A DNA stretch of 64,000 nt from [Clostridium] scindens ATCC 35704 (GTDB lineage Bacteria > Bacillota > Clostridia > Lachnospirales > Lachnospiraceae): assembly GCF_004295125.1 (NCBI RefSeq), contig NZ_CP036170.1, positions 1,483,501-1,547,500 of the forward strand, in the 5' to 3' direction. Shown piece after piece: positions 7,804 to 16,662 of the stretch (the first letter of the stretch is position 1; every line of letters begins with the position of its first letter). Under the pieces are notes generated by a model, which worked only from the letters and a program-made list of their open reading frames with translations, made no database searches and was not told the DNA's origin. A program made the position numbers and the translations under genes.

Positions 7804-9909
7804 ATGAAACAGTTATATCGAAGTTTTACAATCCTATGTCTGATAGCCGTGATTTTTTCTATGACGGGATGCAGTCATAATACCAAAGATGATGAAACGG
7901 GGGAATCCTATGTCGCAAGGTTTTTTGATATCCCTGATGAGGTGAAAGGGATTTCAAGGCTCTTAGCAAGTGATGAGACTGCCTATATGTGCTGCTCAGA
8001 AAATGATGAGGTTTCGTACATAGCATCCATATCAATGGATGGCAGTGACTTTCAAAAACTGCCGTTACAAACGGAGGATTCGATAGAATTCCTGGATTTT
8101 GGTATAGATCAACAGGGCTGCATATGGACCGTCTGCCGGGATCATGCCGGAGGTTACAGTCTGAAAAAATTTGACAGCAGCTACACGGTAGTTCAATCTG
8201 TTGACTTGACTTCGGTATTGGACGATGCAGTGCTCTCATCTGTTGACAAGGATCTATCTATAAGTATAGATGCAAAGGGGAACATCTGCTTAGCAGCCAA
8301 ATGTGGAAGTACCTATGCGTATCTTTTTGACAGCAGCGGACAGTTTTTATTTCCTCTCAATTATGGCGGGAATCTTATGACTACAATAACGACTGCCGAA
8401 GGAAAGATCGGAGTATGCGCTACGACTTCGGATCGAATGAACTACGATCTGCTTACTGTGGATATGGATAATAAGAATTGGCATAAAGATATTATTTATC
8501 TGGGTGCAGTGACGGGAATTTATGGAGGTCATACTAGCAATTTTTACCGTTTTGACTCTTCAAGCCTGTATGGATACAACTCTGGGGAGCAGGAAGGCAG
8601 ACGTATCTTTGGCTGGTCCGATATGGGACTAAATACAGCAGATGTTCACTTATGTGAACTTGAGGACGGACGATTTGTGGTTCTTGCCGCATCCTCCAAC
8701 CAGGCCTCCGTGCTCTCATATGAGATGGCTGTCCTTACGAAGGGCAGCGATAAACGGACTGTTCTCAGCATGACTAGCCTGACGGCGAATCCGAGTGTTG
8801 TCCAGACGGTTTCAGATTTTAATAAGACAAATAAAGAGTATAAGATCGAACTGACGGAGTATTTTCCGTATGAACAAAACGTATCCGATGAGGACTGGAA
8901 TAATGCCATAACGAATCTTAACACACAGATTATCTCTGGAGACATACCAGACATTCTGGATATGAGCGATTTATCTGTCCAGATCTACCATAACAAGGGA
9001 TTGCTGGAAGACCTTTATACATACATGGAGAAAGATCCGGAAATTAACAGGGATGATTATTTTGGAAATGTATTTGATGCTATAGGTATTGATGGCAAAC
9101 TGCCATACATCACAAATGGCGTGGCCGTATCCACAATGCTGTCTGACGCAAGTGCACTTGGCGATACTGCTGAATGGACACTGAAAGACTTGGAGGATGT
9201 TCTTGAAACCTCTGGAACGAACGCCATAAGTAATCTGTCAAGTGAAGCATTTCTCAAAATAATGCTGCAGACCAGCGACAGTCTTGTTGACTGGAGTTTG
9301 GGCGAGTGCTTTTTCGATTCTTCAGAGTTTATCGAATTGCTGGAATTTGCCGGGAAAATCCAGGATAACATCGCTGGAAATAATACGGACATGAATGCGG
9401 GTCTGGCTTCTTATGAAACGATCAACAGCGTATATCAAATTGCACGATACAGAGATTTATATAAAGGGAACCTGAACTTGCTCGGTCTTCCAAGTGACAG
9501 TGGCGAATATCACGCGGTCAAGCCGGAAGTAAAGATCGGAATATCTTCATCTGGCAATCATAAGGATGGCGCATGGGAGTTTGTCAAAATGTTTTTGATG
9601 GAGGAACATCAGGAATCTTGTTATATGCTTCCAATCCACAAGGGGGCATTTGATACAGTCATGCAGGCCGCCATTGATGGGAATTCTATGTGGACTCTGG
9701 TATACGAGAACTTAAAGGCAGCGCAGGAGGATGCAGAGACTGTGAAGGGACTGATAAGCGGTGCTTCTTATGTGGTGAACGATAATCTGACTTTGGAAAA
9801 TATCGTATTAGAAGAAGCAGCCCAATATTTTGCTGGGATAATGAGCGCACAGAAAGCCGCTGAAAAGATTCAAAGCCGGGCAACGCTTTATATAAAGGAG
9901 CAAATGTAA
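7804..9909 (+). CDS. Two-domain extracellular solute-binding lipoprotein
   Basis: About 701 residues. It begins with a lipoprotein signal (hydrophobic stretch then SMTGCS), so it is tethered outside the membrane. Residues 40-320 form a beta-rich, propeller-like region without a clear family. Residues 330-700 match family 1 sugar-binding proteins (VSDFNKTNKEYKIE, GDIPDILDMS, KDGAWEFVKMFL). ATG 7804 is used because AAGGATGGAG precedes it; the in-frame ATG at 7783 lies inside that region. It is the first gene of a unit with two sugar-type permeases and an ATPase. The extra N-terminal domain is unusual for a binding protein and could sense or dock another partner. Confidence 0.8.
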   Translation: MKQLYRSFTILCLIAVIFSMTGCSHNTKDDETGESYVARFFDIPDEVKGISRLLASDETAYMCCSENDEVSYIASISMDGSDFQKLPLQTEDSIEFLDFGIDQQGCIWTVCRDHAGGYSLKKFDSSYTVVQSVDLTSVLDDAVLSSVDKDLSISIDAKGNICLAAKCGSTYAYLFDSSGQFLFPLNYGGNLMTTITTAEGKIGVCATTSDRMNYDLLTVDMDNKNWHKDIIYLGAVTGIYGGHTSNFYRFDSSSLYGYNSGEQEGRRIFGWSDMGLNTADVHLCELEDGRFVVLAASSNQASVLSYEMAVLTKGSDKRTVLSMTSLTANPSVVQTVSDFNKTNKEYKIELTEYFPYEQNVSDEDWNNAITNLNTQIISGDIPDILDMSDLSVQIYHNKGLLEDLYTYMEKDPEINRDDYFGNVFDAIGIDGKLPYITNGVAVSTMLSDASALGDTAEWTLKDLEDVLETSGTNAISNLSSEAFLKIMLQTSDSLVDWSLGECFFDSSEFIELLEFAGKIQDNIAGNNTDMNAGLASYETINSVYQIARYRDLYKGNLNLLGLPSDSGEYHAVKPEVKIGISSSGNHKDGAWEFVKMFLMEEHQESCYMLPIHKGAFDTVMQAAIDGNSMWTLVYENLKAAQEDAETVKGLISGASYVVNDNLTLENIVLEEAAQYFAGIMSAQKAAEKIQSRATLYIKEQM

Positions 9910-9937
9910 TCTAATAATAAGAAAGGAATTATGATTT

Positions 9938-10405
9938 ATGAAAAAATGTATTGTCAGCCTGTATGTAATCATCTGCTTAGGGATATTCTTATTTGCCGGG
10001 TGTGCAAGTGCAGATACGAACGATAAGACGAATAAGGAGAAAAAGGCCCCAGCCGGGGAAGACGCATTTGCCAATGCAAATGATATGTTCAAATCTGCTG
10101 ATCTTTGCGGTACAGTTAATGGCTGTTCGGATACGGGATGTACCATAGCTCCATTGCCCTTTTCTTCAATTGAGGACGATGGGACATCGTCTTCTGAAGG
10201 TGTAGGAAGTAATGACATTATTTATACGGATGAAACCATATTTCAAAAAGCAAGAGTCGATTCTGATGGAAACACCTATTCTATAAGCGATGGTGGGAAA
10301 AATGAACTGAAAGATGGTGATATTATATTGTGTTTCGGGAATCTGCAGGCAGATGATGCTTACTTGGCAGAAAAAATTATTATGATCGAATTCAATTATG
10401 ATTAA
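9938..10405 (+). CDS. Small lipoprotein of unknown function
   Basis: A 155-residue protein with a signal peptide and lipobox (LFAGCAS). The mature part has a Cys pair (VNGCSDTGCT), a Ser/Asp/Glu-rich stretch, and a compact C-terminal segment (KDGDIILCFG) that could be a small OB-like or barrel fold. No family is recognised. Its position between the binding protein and the HlyD-type adaptor, on the same strand with short gaps, suggests that it is an extracellular component of the same complex. Confidence 0.65.
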   Translation: MKKCIVSLYVIICLGIFLFAGCASADTNDKTNKEKKAPAGEDAFANANDMFKSADLCGTVNGCSDTGCTIAPLPFSSIEDDGTSSSEGVGSNDIIYTDETIFQKARVDSDGNTYSISDGGKNELKDGDIILCFGNLQADDAYLAEKIIMIEFNYD

Positions 10406-10427
10406 TTATACAGGAGATGAGACACCA

Positions 10428-12101
10428 ATGCTTGTACATATCAAGGAAAAGATCAAGGATATTGTCACAGATGATAAGCGTAAGCCTTTTATTAGCAACC
10501 GCGTACAACGTATAGCCATACGTCTAATATCCTCATTCTTTGCATTAATTCTTTTATTCACAATTGTTTCCCGTGTTTCCGGCTCTGCTGCCGTTGCAAG
10601 CGTTCAGGTATCAACAATGACAAGTGGGGAATTGACTGCTCAAGCCGAAATTGATGGAACAATTGATGCGGAAGATGGCATATCAATCGTCTTGCCAGAG
10701 GGCCTCAAGGTAATCGCAGTCAATGCAGAGAAAGGGAAAAAAGTAAACGAAGGAGAGGCATTGCTTGAATTTAATAAGGAAGCCATTGAACGCGAACGGG
10801 AGAAACTAGAGGACGAGATTTATATTCTGAACCAGAGAATCAGCCTTTCGGGGACAGGAAGCAGCGACAGTGTTCTTGAAGCACAGCAGGCCTTAGAAGA
10901 TGCGCAGGAGGCGTATAACCGTTTGACCGCTAATTCCGGGCGGAATGATTGCGCAGATCTTGAGGCGGCGCTTACGAGCGCAAAAAATAACCGAGACAGG
11001 GTACTTACAACTACAAAACAGGCTTTTGTTAAAGAAGCGGAAGACAATCTAAAAAGTGTAAAAGAATCCGCGGAAAATGATATCCGCCTAGCGCAGCAGG
11101 CGCTCTCCAAAGCAGAGTATGGGACTCCTGCCTATGACAGCGCACTCCAGAATCTTGAGAACCAAAAGAAGTACTGGGAGAATGCAATTACGGAGGCAGA
11201 AGAAAAACTGAAGGCGGAAAAGAGCCGGACCGATTTTTCGAATGAGGCAGCAGTCATGGAGGCACAGGCTGCGATTGACGATGCAAAGAACGCCTTGGAA
11301 AGTGCAAAGAGGGAGTCTGAATATTCCAGAGAAGATGAACTCTATGCTGCAGAAAAGGACATTGAAGCGGCACGGCGGGCATTGAAAAAGGCTCAGGAAC
11401 AGGCGTCCGTATCACAGACAGAAACTGAGATTGAGATCCTTACATACAAGTCTGAGTTGTCAGATAAGGAAAAAATACGTGATACACTGCAGGATATCCT
11501 GGATCATGACGGCCATGTGACAGCTCCGGCTTCCGGCATCGTATTGAAAACCTTGGAAAAGGATTCAAAAACGGAAGAAGATGTTGACGCGGTTACGATT
11601 TCCCGTAAGGGGGAGGGCTTTGTATGTAAGGGCAGCCTTGAAGAAGAAAGCGCCGAGAACTTCTCTGTGGGCGATACGGGAGAACTTAGTTATAGACTGG
11701 ATGGCAGAACACAAAAGCTAAATGCTCAGATCACCTCGATTAGCGCGCCCGATAAGAACAAAAAGGTTCTGGTAACAGTCGCGCTGCCCGATGGGACCTA
11801 TACGCCCGGCATGTCCGCGCAGTTTTCCCTGAGCAAAAAAAGCGAGACATATCAAAACTGCCTGCCGCTGACCGCGCTTAGAAGCAGCTCTGACGGCGAT
11901 TACATCCTTGTACTCCGGAAACAAAGCACTGTAATGGGAACAGAGTGGATTGCCGCGCGGGTTGACATCATTGTCAGAGACAGGGACAGCCAGATGATGA
12001 ACATTGAAAGCACGGAAGATGCGCTGAATTATTCGGATCAGGTGGTCACAGGTTCCAACAAGGCTATTTCGGAAGGAGACAGAGTGCGTATTGAAGACTA
12101 A
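10428..12101 (+). CDS. HlyD/MacA-type membrane fusion (adaptor) protein
   Basis: About 557 residues: a cytoplasmic N-terminus, one TM helix (about 28-48), a biotinyl-lipoyl-like half (IVLPEGLKVIAVNAEKGKKV), and a very long heptad-rich coiled coil (about 115-355, rich in A, E and K). A second lipoyl half (GHVTAPASGIVLKTL) and a C-terminal beta-barrel follow. In known systems such adaptors link an inner-membrane ABC exporter to the outside. ATG 10428 (AGGAG upstream) is preferred to ATG 10398. The partner normally is a MacB/FtsX permease; here the next gene carries only a MacB-core-like domain. Confidence 0.82.
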   Translation: MLVHIKEKIKDIVTDDKRKPFISNRVQRIAIRLISSFFALILLFTIVSRVSGSAAVASVQVSTMTSGELTAQAEIDGTIDAEDGISIVLPEGLKVIAVNAEKGKKVNEGEALLEFNKEAIEREREKLEDEIYILNQRISLSGTGSSDSVLEAQQALEDAQEAYNRLTANSGRNDCADLEAALTSAKNNRDRVLTTTKQAFVKEAEDNLKSVKESAENDIRLAQQALSKAEYGTPAYDSALQNLENQKKYWENAITEAEEKLKAEKSRTDFSNEAAVMEAQAAIDDAKNALESAKRESEYSREDELYAAEKDIEAARRALKKAQEQASVSQTETEIEILTYKSELSDKEKIRDTLQDILDHDGHVTAPASGIVLKTLEKDSKTEEDVDAVTISRKGEGFVCKGSLEEESAENFSVGDTGELSYRLDGRTQKLNAQITSISAPDKNKKVLVTVALPDGTYTPGMSAQFSLSKKSETYQNCLPLTALRSSSDGDYILVLRKQSTVMGTEWIAARVDIIVRDRDSQMMNIESTEDALNYSDQVVTGSNKAISEGDRVRIED

Positions 12102-13359
12102 CAATTCTATACACTGCCGGGTTCTGGCAGTAACAGCAATACTGACTGCTTTCGTCTGGTGCATGGCTTGTTCATTCTACAGTACGACCATGGACTCTTG
12201 CGCCAGCATCAGTGTCCGATGGAAAAATGGAGGCGTCAGTCCGTCTGCTCTAGTCAGACAGCAAAATAATGCCAAGAAGGACGGTATAGCAGATCAGCCG
12301 GAGGTCACATTATGGCAGGTATACTCCGCACAACAGATCATGGATTCGGATATGCGCAATACAACAGCAAATGTGGTGGCTGTTTTTGGGGAGTGTGAGG
12401 ATATCACGACAAAATCTATGCTCTATGGCGCTTTCCCCTCAAACTCTGATACACAAGGATGTGCTGTAAGTTCTGGGCTGGCATTTTCCCTTTGGGGAAG
12501 CACGCAAGTGCTCGGCGTCCAAGTTAGGATTGAAGGAGAAGTATTCTATGTGCGTGGTGTATTTGAAGATGATAATGCAAGGGTATTTCGGCAGGCCGAG
12601 TTCGACAAAACCCTGTCCAATATGCAGCTGACATTTCCTGGCGGCGGAACACGGGAGGATGCGGAGCGTTATCTTACTGCTGCAAACTTCATGGGAGGTA
12701 CAATTCTGGACTTGCCTCTGATGGGAAGGGGATTTCGTATTCTTTTTAGATCTCCTGCTATCGTTTTAGCATTTGGCATTATTGTAAGGCTGTTAAGGCG
12801 CGCAAGAAAACTCTGGCATTACCAAGCGTGGCTGTTTTCCTATCTGCCGTTTGTCCTTGCTGTCTTGGCTGTACTTATGCTCTGTATTGATTTACCAGAG
12901 ATCCCTTCCAGTTTCATCCCTTCCAAGTGGTCTGATTTTGAATTCTGGAAAGATCTGTTTCTTAGTCATTGGAAGAATGTTACGAGATGGACGTCGGCAG
13001 CGCCAACCTTCAGAGATAAAGAACTTTGGGGTTCGGCATCAGCCATGCTGCTGCTTTCTATATTCGCAACGATCCTTGTAGCAGTATCGGCAGCGATGAC
13101 TTCTATACGTTCCTATAAGAATATGGTCCTGACCTGTGCGGCATACATACTGACGCTTTGCTTGATATCCCTGGGTACGGCATCATCCGGCAAACTATCA
13201 TTCTGCAAAGAGATGTACCTTGTGCCTTGTCTGTGGATCGGTATAGATTACATGCTCTATTGGCAAGGAAGAAGATTTGACTTGGCATCCCATGAAAGGA
13301 GGCTTTCTGATGATAAAAATACTTCTAATGCAACGGAAGAAACAGTGGAACAAACATGA
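12091..13359 (+). CDS. Membrane protein with a MacB-core-like extracellular domain
   Basis: A 422-residue protein that starts at TTG 12091, overlapping the adaptor stop; GGAAGGAG lies 13 bases upstream. After one N-terminal TM comes an extracellular region of about 180 residues (VVAVFGECEDIT, SGLAFSLWGSTQVLGVQV, FYVRGVFED) resembling the MacB periplasmic core. Four or five TM helices follow (about 220-395). The usual FtsX arrangement of three C-terminal helices with its signature is not obvious, and there is no dedicated MacB ATPase nearby. It is probably the membrane partner of the HlyD-type adaptor; function is inferred from context. Confidence 0.6.
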   Translation: MKTNNSIHCRVLAVTAILTAFVWCMACSFYSTTMDSCASISVRWKNGGVSPSALVRQQNNAKKDGIADQPEVTLWQVYSAQQIMDSDMRNTTANVVAVFGECEDITTKSMLYGAFPSNSDTQGCAVSSGLAFSLWGSTQVLGVQVRIEGEVFYVRGVFEDDNARVFRQAEFDKTLSNMQLTFPGGGTREDAERYLTAANFMGGTILDLPLMGRGFRILFRSPAIVLAFGIIVRLLRRARKLWHYQAWLFSYLPFVLAVLAVLMLCIDLPEIPSSFIPSKWSDFEFWKDLFLSHWKNVTRWTSAAPTFRDKELWGSASAMLLLSIFATILVAVSAAMTSIRSYKNMVLTCAAYILTLCLISLGTASSGKLSFCKEMYLVPCLWIGIDYMLYWQGRRFDLASHERRLSDDKNTSNATEETVEQT

Positions 13360-14215
13360 TTACAAGGCTCCATGGAAAGAACGTATCGTGCCGTGGCTGT
13401 TTCTGGCTCCCAGCCTGTTTGTTGTGAGCGTAATGGTACTGCTCCCGCTCTTGGATGCGTTTCGCCGATCCTTTTTCCTCGCTGTCAGCAGTCGATTCGT
13501 TGGACTACAAAATTATATTTCCGTTCTGGGCAACAGCGCGTTTAAGCTGGCAGCGGGTAATACCGCGAAATTTATAGCGGTTTGCATGCCGCTGCTGCTT
13601 GTGATCTCCCTGTCAGTTGCCCTGATGCTGACTGCCTTTCAGGAAAAACATGGAATTTTCAAAACCTCTTTTCTGGTACCCATGGCAATTCCTGTGGCCT
13701 CAATTGTTCTCCTGTGGCGCGTCATATTCCATAGAAACGGGCTGCTCAACGGGATACTGGCGCCTTGGGACGCTGCTCCGGTTGATTGGATTGGCAGCGC
13801 CGCTTCTTTTGGAGTACTGGTATTCGCATATCTCTGGAAAAATTTCGGGTATGACATGGTGCTGTGGCTCTCAGGCATCAGCGCCATTAATCCTGCATTG
13901 TATGAGGCGGCGCAGATAGACGGCGCGGGGAGTATCAAGCGGTTTGTAAAGATCACGTTACCAAACCTCATGCCAACTCTGTTCACGGTTACCGTGCTGT
14001 CTCTGCTCAATTCATTCAAAGTGTTCAGGGAAGCCTATCTCATCGCTGGCAGCTATCCTGATGACAGCATTTATATGCTTCAGCATCTGTTTAACAATTG
14101 GTTCAGCAACCTGGATGTGGATAAAATGTGCGCAGGCGCTGTGATGATGGCATCGCTGGTATTCATTCTAATTATGATATTACAGAAGATTTTGAATCGA
14201 GGTGGCAGCGTATGA
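13310..14215 (+). CDS. Sugar-type ABC importer permease (MalF/UgpA class)
   Basis: A 301-residue inner-membrane permease with six TM helices and the ATPase-coupling EAA loop (LYEAAQIDGAGSIKRFVKIT). The start is ATG 13310, with AAAGGAGG eight bases upstream and 50 bases inside the end of the preceding gene. The stop overlaps the next permease (ATGA). It pairs with the second permease to form the importer channel for the substrate delivered by the lipoprotein at 7804. The class usually carries oligosaccharides or polyols; the actual cargo is not visible. Confidence 0.88.
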   Translation: MIKILLMQRKKQWNKHDYKAPWKERIVPWLFLAPSLFVVSVMVLLPLLDAFRRSFFLAVSSRFVGLQNYISVLGNSAFKLAAGNTAKFIAVCMPLLLVISLSVALMLTAFQEKHGIFKTSFLVPMAIPVASIVLLWRVIFHRNGLLNGILAPWDAAPVDWIGSAASFGVLVFAYLWKNFGYDMVLWLSGISAINPALYEAAQIDGAGSIKRFVKITLPNLMPTLFTVTVLSLLNSFKVFREAYLIAGSYPDDSIYMLQHLFNNWFSNLDVDKMCAGAVMMASLVFILIMILQKILNRGGSV

Positions 14216-15051
14216 AAAAATGGTTCATCGGACTCGTCCTTCTTTTTATAGCTGTTTTTATATGGGTGTTGCTGTGGATGCTCTTCTCCGGCACTCTTAT
14301 GGGAGCCGGAGAATTGTCTTCGAATCTTGCTCCGGTTCTGGAAAGCGATGACGGCTTCGCTACGTGGCCCATCATTGCAAATTACCCGACTTTGCAGGCA
14401 TATGTGGAACTGCTGCTGGATACGCCTCAATTCTTCACGGTATTCTGGAATTCCTGTAAACAGGTTTTTCCGATCATACTCGGTCATATAGTTTTAGGCG
14501 CCCCTGCAGCGTGGGCATTTGCACGTTTTGAATTCCGTGGGAAAAAAGTGCTGTACACCTTATATATTGTCCTTATGCTGATGCCCTTTCAGGTAACTAT
14601 GGTTTCCAGTTATCTGGTGCTGAATAAACTGGGGTTTATTGATACCATATGGGCAATTATCCTGCCCGGCGCAGCCTCTACTCTTCCGGTGTTTATTATG
14701 ACGCGCTTTTTTCTGTCGATACCTAGTGCCGTAACGGAAGCAGCGGCTGTGGATGGGGCGTCACCCATTCAGACGTTTTTGAGACTTGGGCTGCCTCTCG
14801 GGGCTCCGGGAATCCTCTCAGTTGTCGTGTTGGGCTTTCTGGAATACTGGAACGCGATGGAAGCGCCGCAGGCATTCCTGAAAGACCAGACCCTTTGGCC
14901 GCTATCGCTCTATATGGCGAACATTACAGCTGACAATGCCGGAGTATCCCTGATCGCGTCCCTGATAACACTTATGCCGCCTCTCCTGATCTTTCTGTTT
15001 GGGCAGAGATACCTTGAGCAAGGCATTATATCTTCTGGAATGAAGGATTAA
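14212..15051 (+). CDS. Sugar-type ABC importer permease (MalG/UgpE class)
   Basis: A 279-residue permease with six TM helices and the EAA loop TEAAAVDGASPIQTFLRLGL. ATG 14212 overlaps the stop of the first permease and has GAGGTGG upstream; longer readings start inside the first permease without a site. The N-terminal extracellular segment after TM1 is typical for the class. It forms the heterodimeric channel with the previous gene product. Confidence 0.88.
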   Translation: MKKWFIGLVLLFIAVFIWVLLWMLFSGTLMGAGELSSNLAPVLESDDGFATWPIIANYPTLQAYVELLLDTPQFFTVFWNSCKQVFPIILGHIVLGAPAAWAFARFEFRGKKVLYTLYIVLMLMPFQVTMVSSYLVLNKLGFIDTIWAIILPGAASTLPVFIMTRFFLSIPSAVTEAAAVDGASPIQTFLRLGLPLGAPGILSVVVLGFLEYWNAMEAPQAFLKDQTLWPLSLYMANITADNAGVSLIASLITLMPPLLIFLFGQRYLEQGIISSGMKD

Positions 15052-15083
15052 AATACAGGACTGATATATTGAAGGAGCTGATT

Positions 15084-16196
15084 ATGGAAAATAGATTTCA
15101 GGCAAGTGGCCTACAAATACACAACGTAAATAAATGGTATCCCGGAGACGTTCACGCTGTCATTGATATGAATATGGAGATCGAACAGGGCGAATTTATT
15201 GTTTTCGTTGGCCCCTCCGGCTGTGGCAAGACTACACTGCTTCGCATGATTGCAGGGCTTGAGGGCATCAGCAGCGGCGAGGTCATTATGGATGGAAGGG
15301 TCGTTAACAGAGTGCCGCCCAAGAAACGAGATATAGCGATGGTATTTCAGAACTATGCCCTTTATCCGAACATGAAGGTAAAGGATAATATTGCGTTCCC
15401 CCTTAAGATGCGCCATACCGGGAGGCAGGAAACAGCGTCGAAGGTAGCAGAGGTTGCAGAAAAACTGGAATTGAATACGCTGCTTAACAGGAAGCCGGGC
15501 GCCCTTTCCGGCGGTCAGCGGCAGCGCGTAGCCCTTGCACGGTCAATGGTGAGAGAGCCGAAGCTTTTTCTCATGGATGAGCCGCTGGCTAACCTGGATG
15601 CAAAACTCCGTGTTGAGATGCGCCGGGAGATTATAACGCTCCAGCGGGAATTAGGGGTAACAACAATATATGTCACGCATGACCAGATCGAAGCCATGAC
15701 CATGGGAACGCGTATTGCTGTCATGAACGGCGGTGTTCTGCAGCAGTTTGGAACGCCCCAGGAGATCTATCAGCATCCTGCCAATATGTTTGTTGCCGGA
15801 TTTATAGGCTCTCCCAATATGAATTTATGGAATACAGAGCTTGTTTCCGAGAATGGACGTAATTTTCTGACCCTGGGGAAAGCCCGTATTCCTGCAGGCA
15901 AAGACAGTTATCCTGCGGATCAATTGCAAGAGCCGCTCAAGGGTGGGATTCGTCCTGAACACATTGAACTTGTTGCGCCGGATACATGCGGCGCAATCCG
16001 GATGACCATCAGCATGCTGGAGAATACGGGGCGTGAGACAGCGATTTTCCTTACAGCGCCCGGCATGCCGGATCTTGCCATTGTGACGGATGCTGATTTC
16101 TCGGGGCAGCCCGGACAGGTGGCGTACATTCGCCTGAGGCCGGAAAAAATACATATATTTAATGCCAAGTCACACGCCATCACTCATGAAAAGTGA
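15084..16196 (+). CDS. ABC importer ATPase (MalK/UgpC class)
   Basis: A 370-residue cytoplasmic ATPase. It has Walker A GPSGCGKTT, Q-loop FQNYALYPN, signature LSGGQRQRVALARS, Walker B LFLMDEPLANLD and the H-loop TIYVTHDQ. The C-terminal OB-type regulatory domain (about 245-365; GGIRPEHIEL) is of the MalK/UgpC kind. ATG 15084 follows GAAGGAG. It energises the two permeases just upstream and closes the operon. MalK-class ATPases often serve several importers. Confidence 0.92.
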   Translation: MENRFQASGLQIHNVNKWYPGDVHAVIDMNMEIEQGEFIVFVGPSGCGKTTLLRMIAGLEGISSGEVIMDGRVVNRVPPKKRDIAMVFQNYALYPNMKVKDNIAFPLKMRHTGRQETASKVAEVAEKLELNTLLNRKPGALSGGQRQRVALARSMVREPKLFLMDEPLANLDAKLRVEMRREIITLQRELGVTTIYVTHDQIEAMTMGTRIAVMNGGVLQQFGTPQEIYQHPANMFVAGFIGSPNMNLWNTELVSENGRNFLTLGKARIPAGKDSYPADQLQEPLKGGIRPEHIELVAPDTCGAIRMTISMLENTGRETAIFLTAPGMPDLAIVTDADFSGQPGQVAYIRLRPEKIHIFNAKSHAITHEK

Positions 16197-16265
16197 TTGG
16201 CGCCATTATCATTTTTTCAACCAGAACGAAATCATCCTCTTTTTTGCTGCTCCAGTATTTTAATA

Positions 16266-16295
16266 TTGACAATAGTGTGCGCCGCACAGTATAAT
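16266..16295 (+). promoter_or_regulatory. PadR promoter with operator in the spacer
   Basis: TTGACA (16266-16271) and TATAAT (16290-16295) are separated by 18 bases. Inside the spacer lies a perfect inverted repeat TGTGCG-C-CGCACA (16276-16288). A repressor bound there would block polymerase, and the first gene is a PadR regulator, so autoregulation is likely. Confidence 0.7.
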
Positions 16296-16317
16296 GAAAA
16301 CACAAGGAGGAGACTCT

Positions 16318-16662
16318 ATGGGAGAAGAAAAAGATTTGATGCACAACCTGATATCGGAACTGCGCAGAGGAACCTTGATATTAAGCGTATTAAGCCAGCT
16401 GAGCGAGGCTAAGTACGGGTATGCCCTTGTGCAGAGCCTGGAGGAAAAGGGCGTGGAGATAGATCCCAATACCTTGTATCCGCTGCTTCGCAGGCTGGAG
16501 AAGCAGGGAATACTAACGAGCCAGTGGGATGTGGGCGAGTCAAAGCCGAGAAAGTACTACAGCAGGACTCCTATGGGAGACGACATATTCCGGCGCTTAA
16601 AAGAACAGTGGGAACAGTTGTCAGAAAATATGGAGCAGATATTGAGGGAGGAAGAGATATGA
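16318..16662 (+). CDS. PadR family transcriptional regulator
   Basis: A 114-residue winged-helix regulator (RRGTLILSVLSQL, YGYALVQSLEEKG, DPNTLYPLLRRLEKQG) followed by the short C-terminal dimer helix of PadR subfamily 2. ATG 16318 is chosen because AAGGAGGAG precedes it; ATG 16294 overlaps the -10 box. Its stop overlaps the start of the HAAS-domain gene, the usual PadR partner arrangement. Confidence 0.9.
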   Translation: MGEEKDLMHNLISELRRGTLILSVLSQLSEAKYGYALVQSLEEKGVEIDPNTLYPLLRRLEKQGILTSQWDVGESKPRKYYSRTPMGDDIFRRLKEQWEQLSENMEQILREEEI

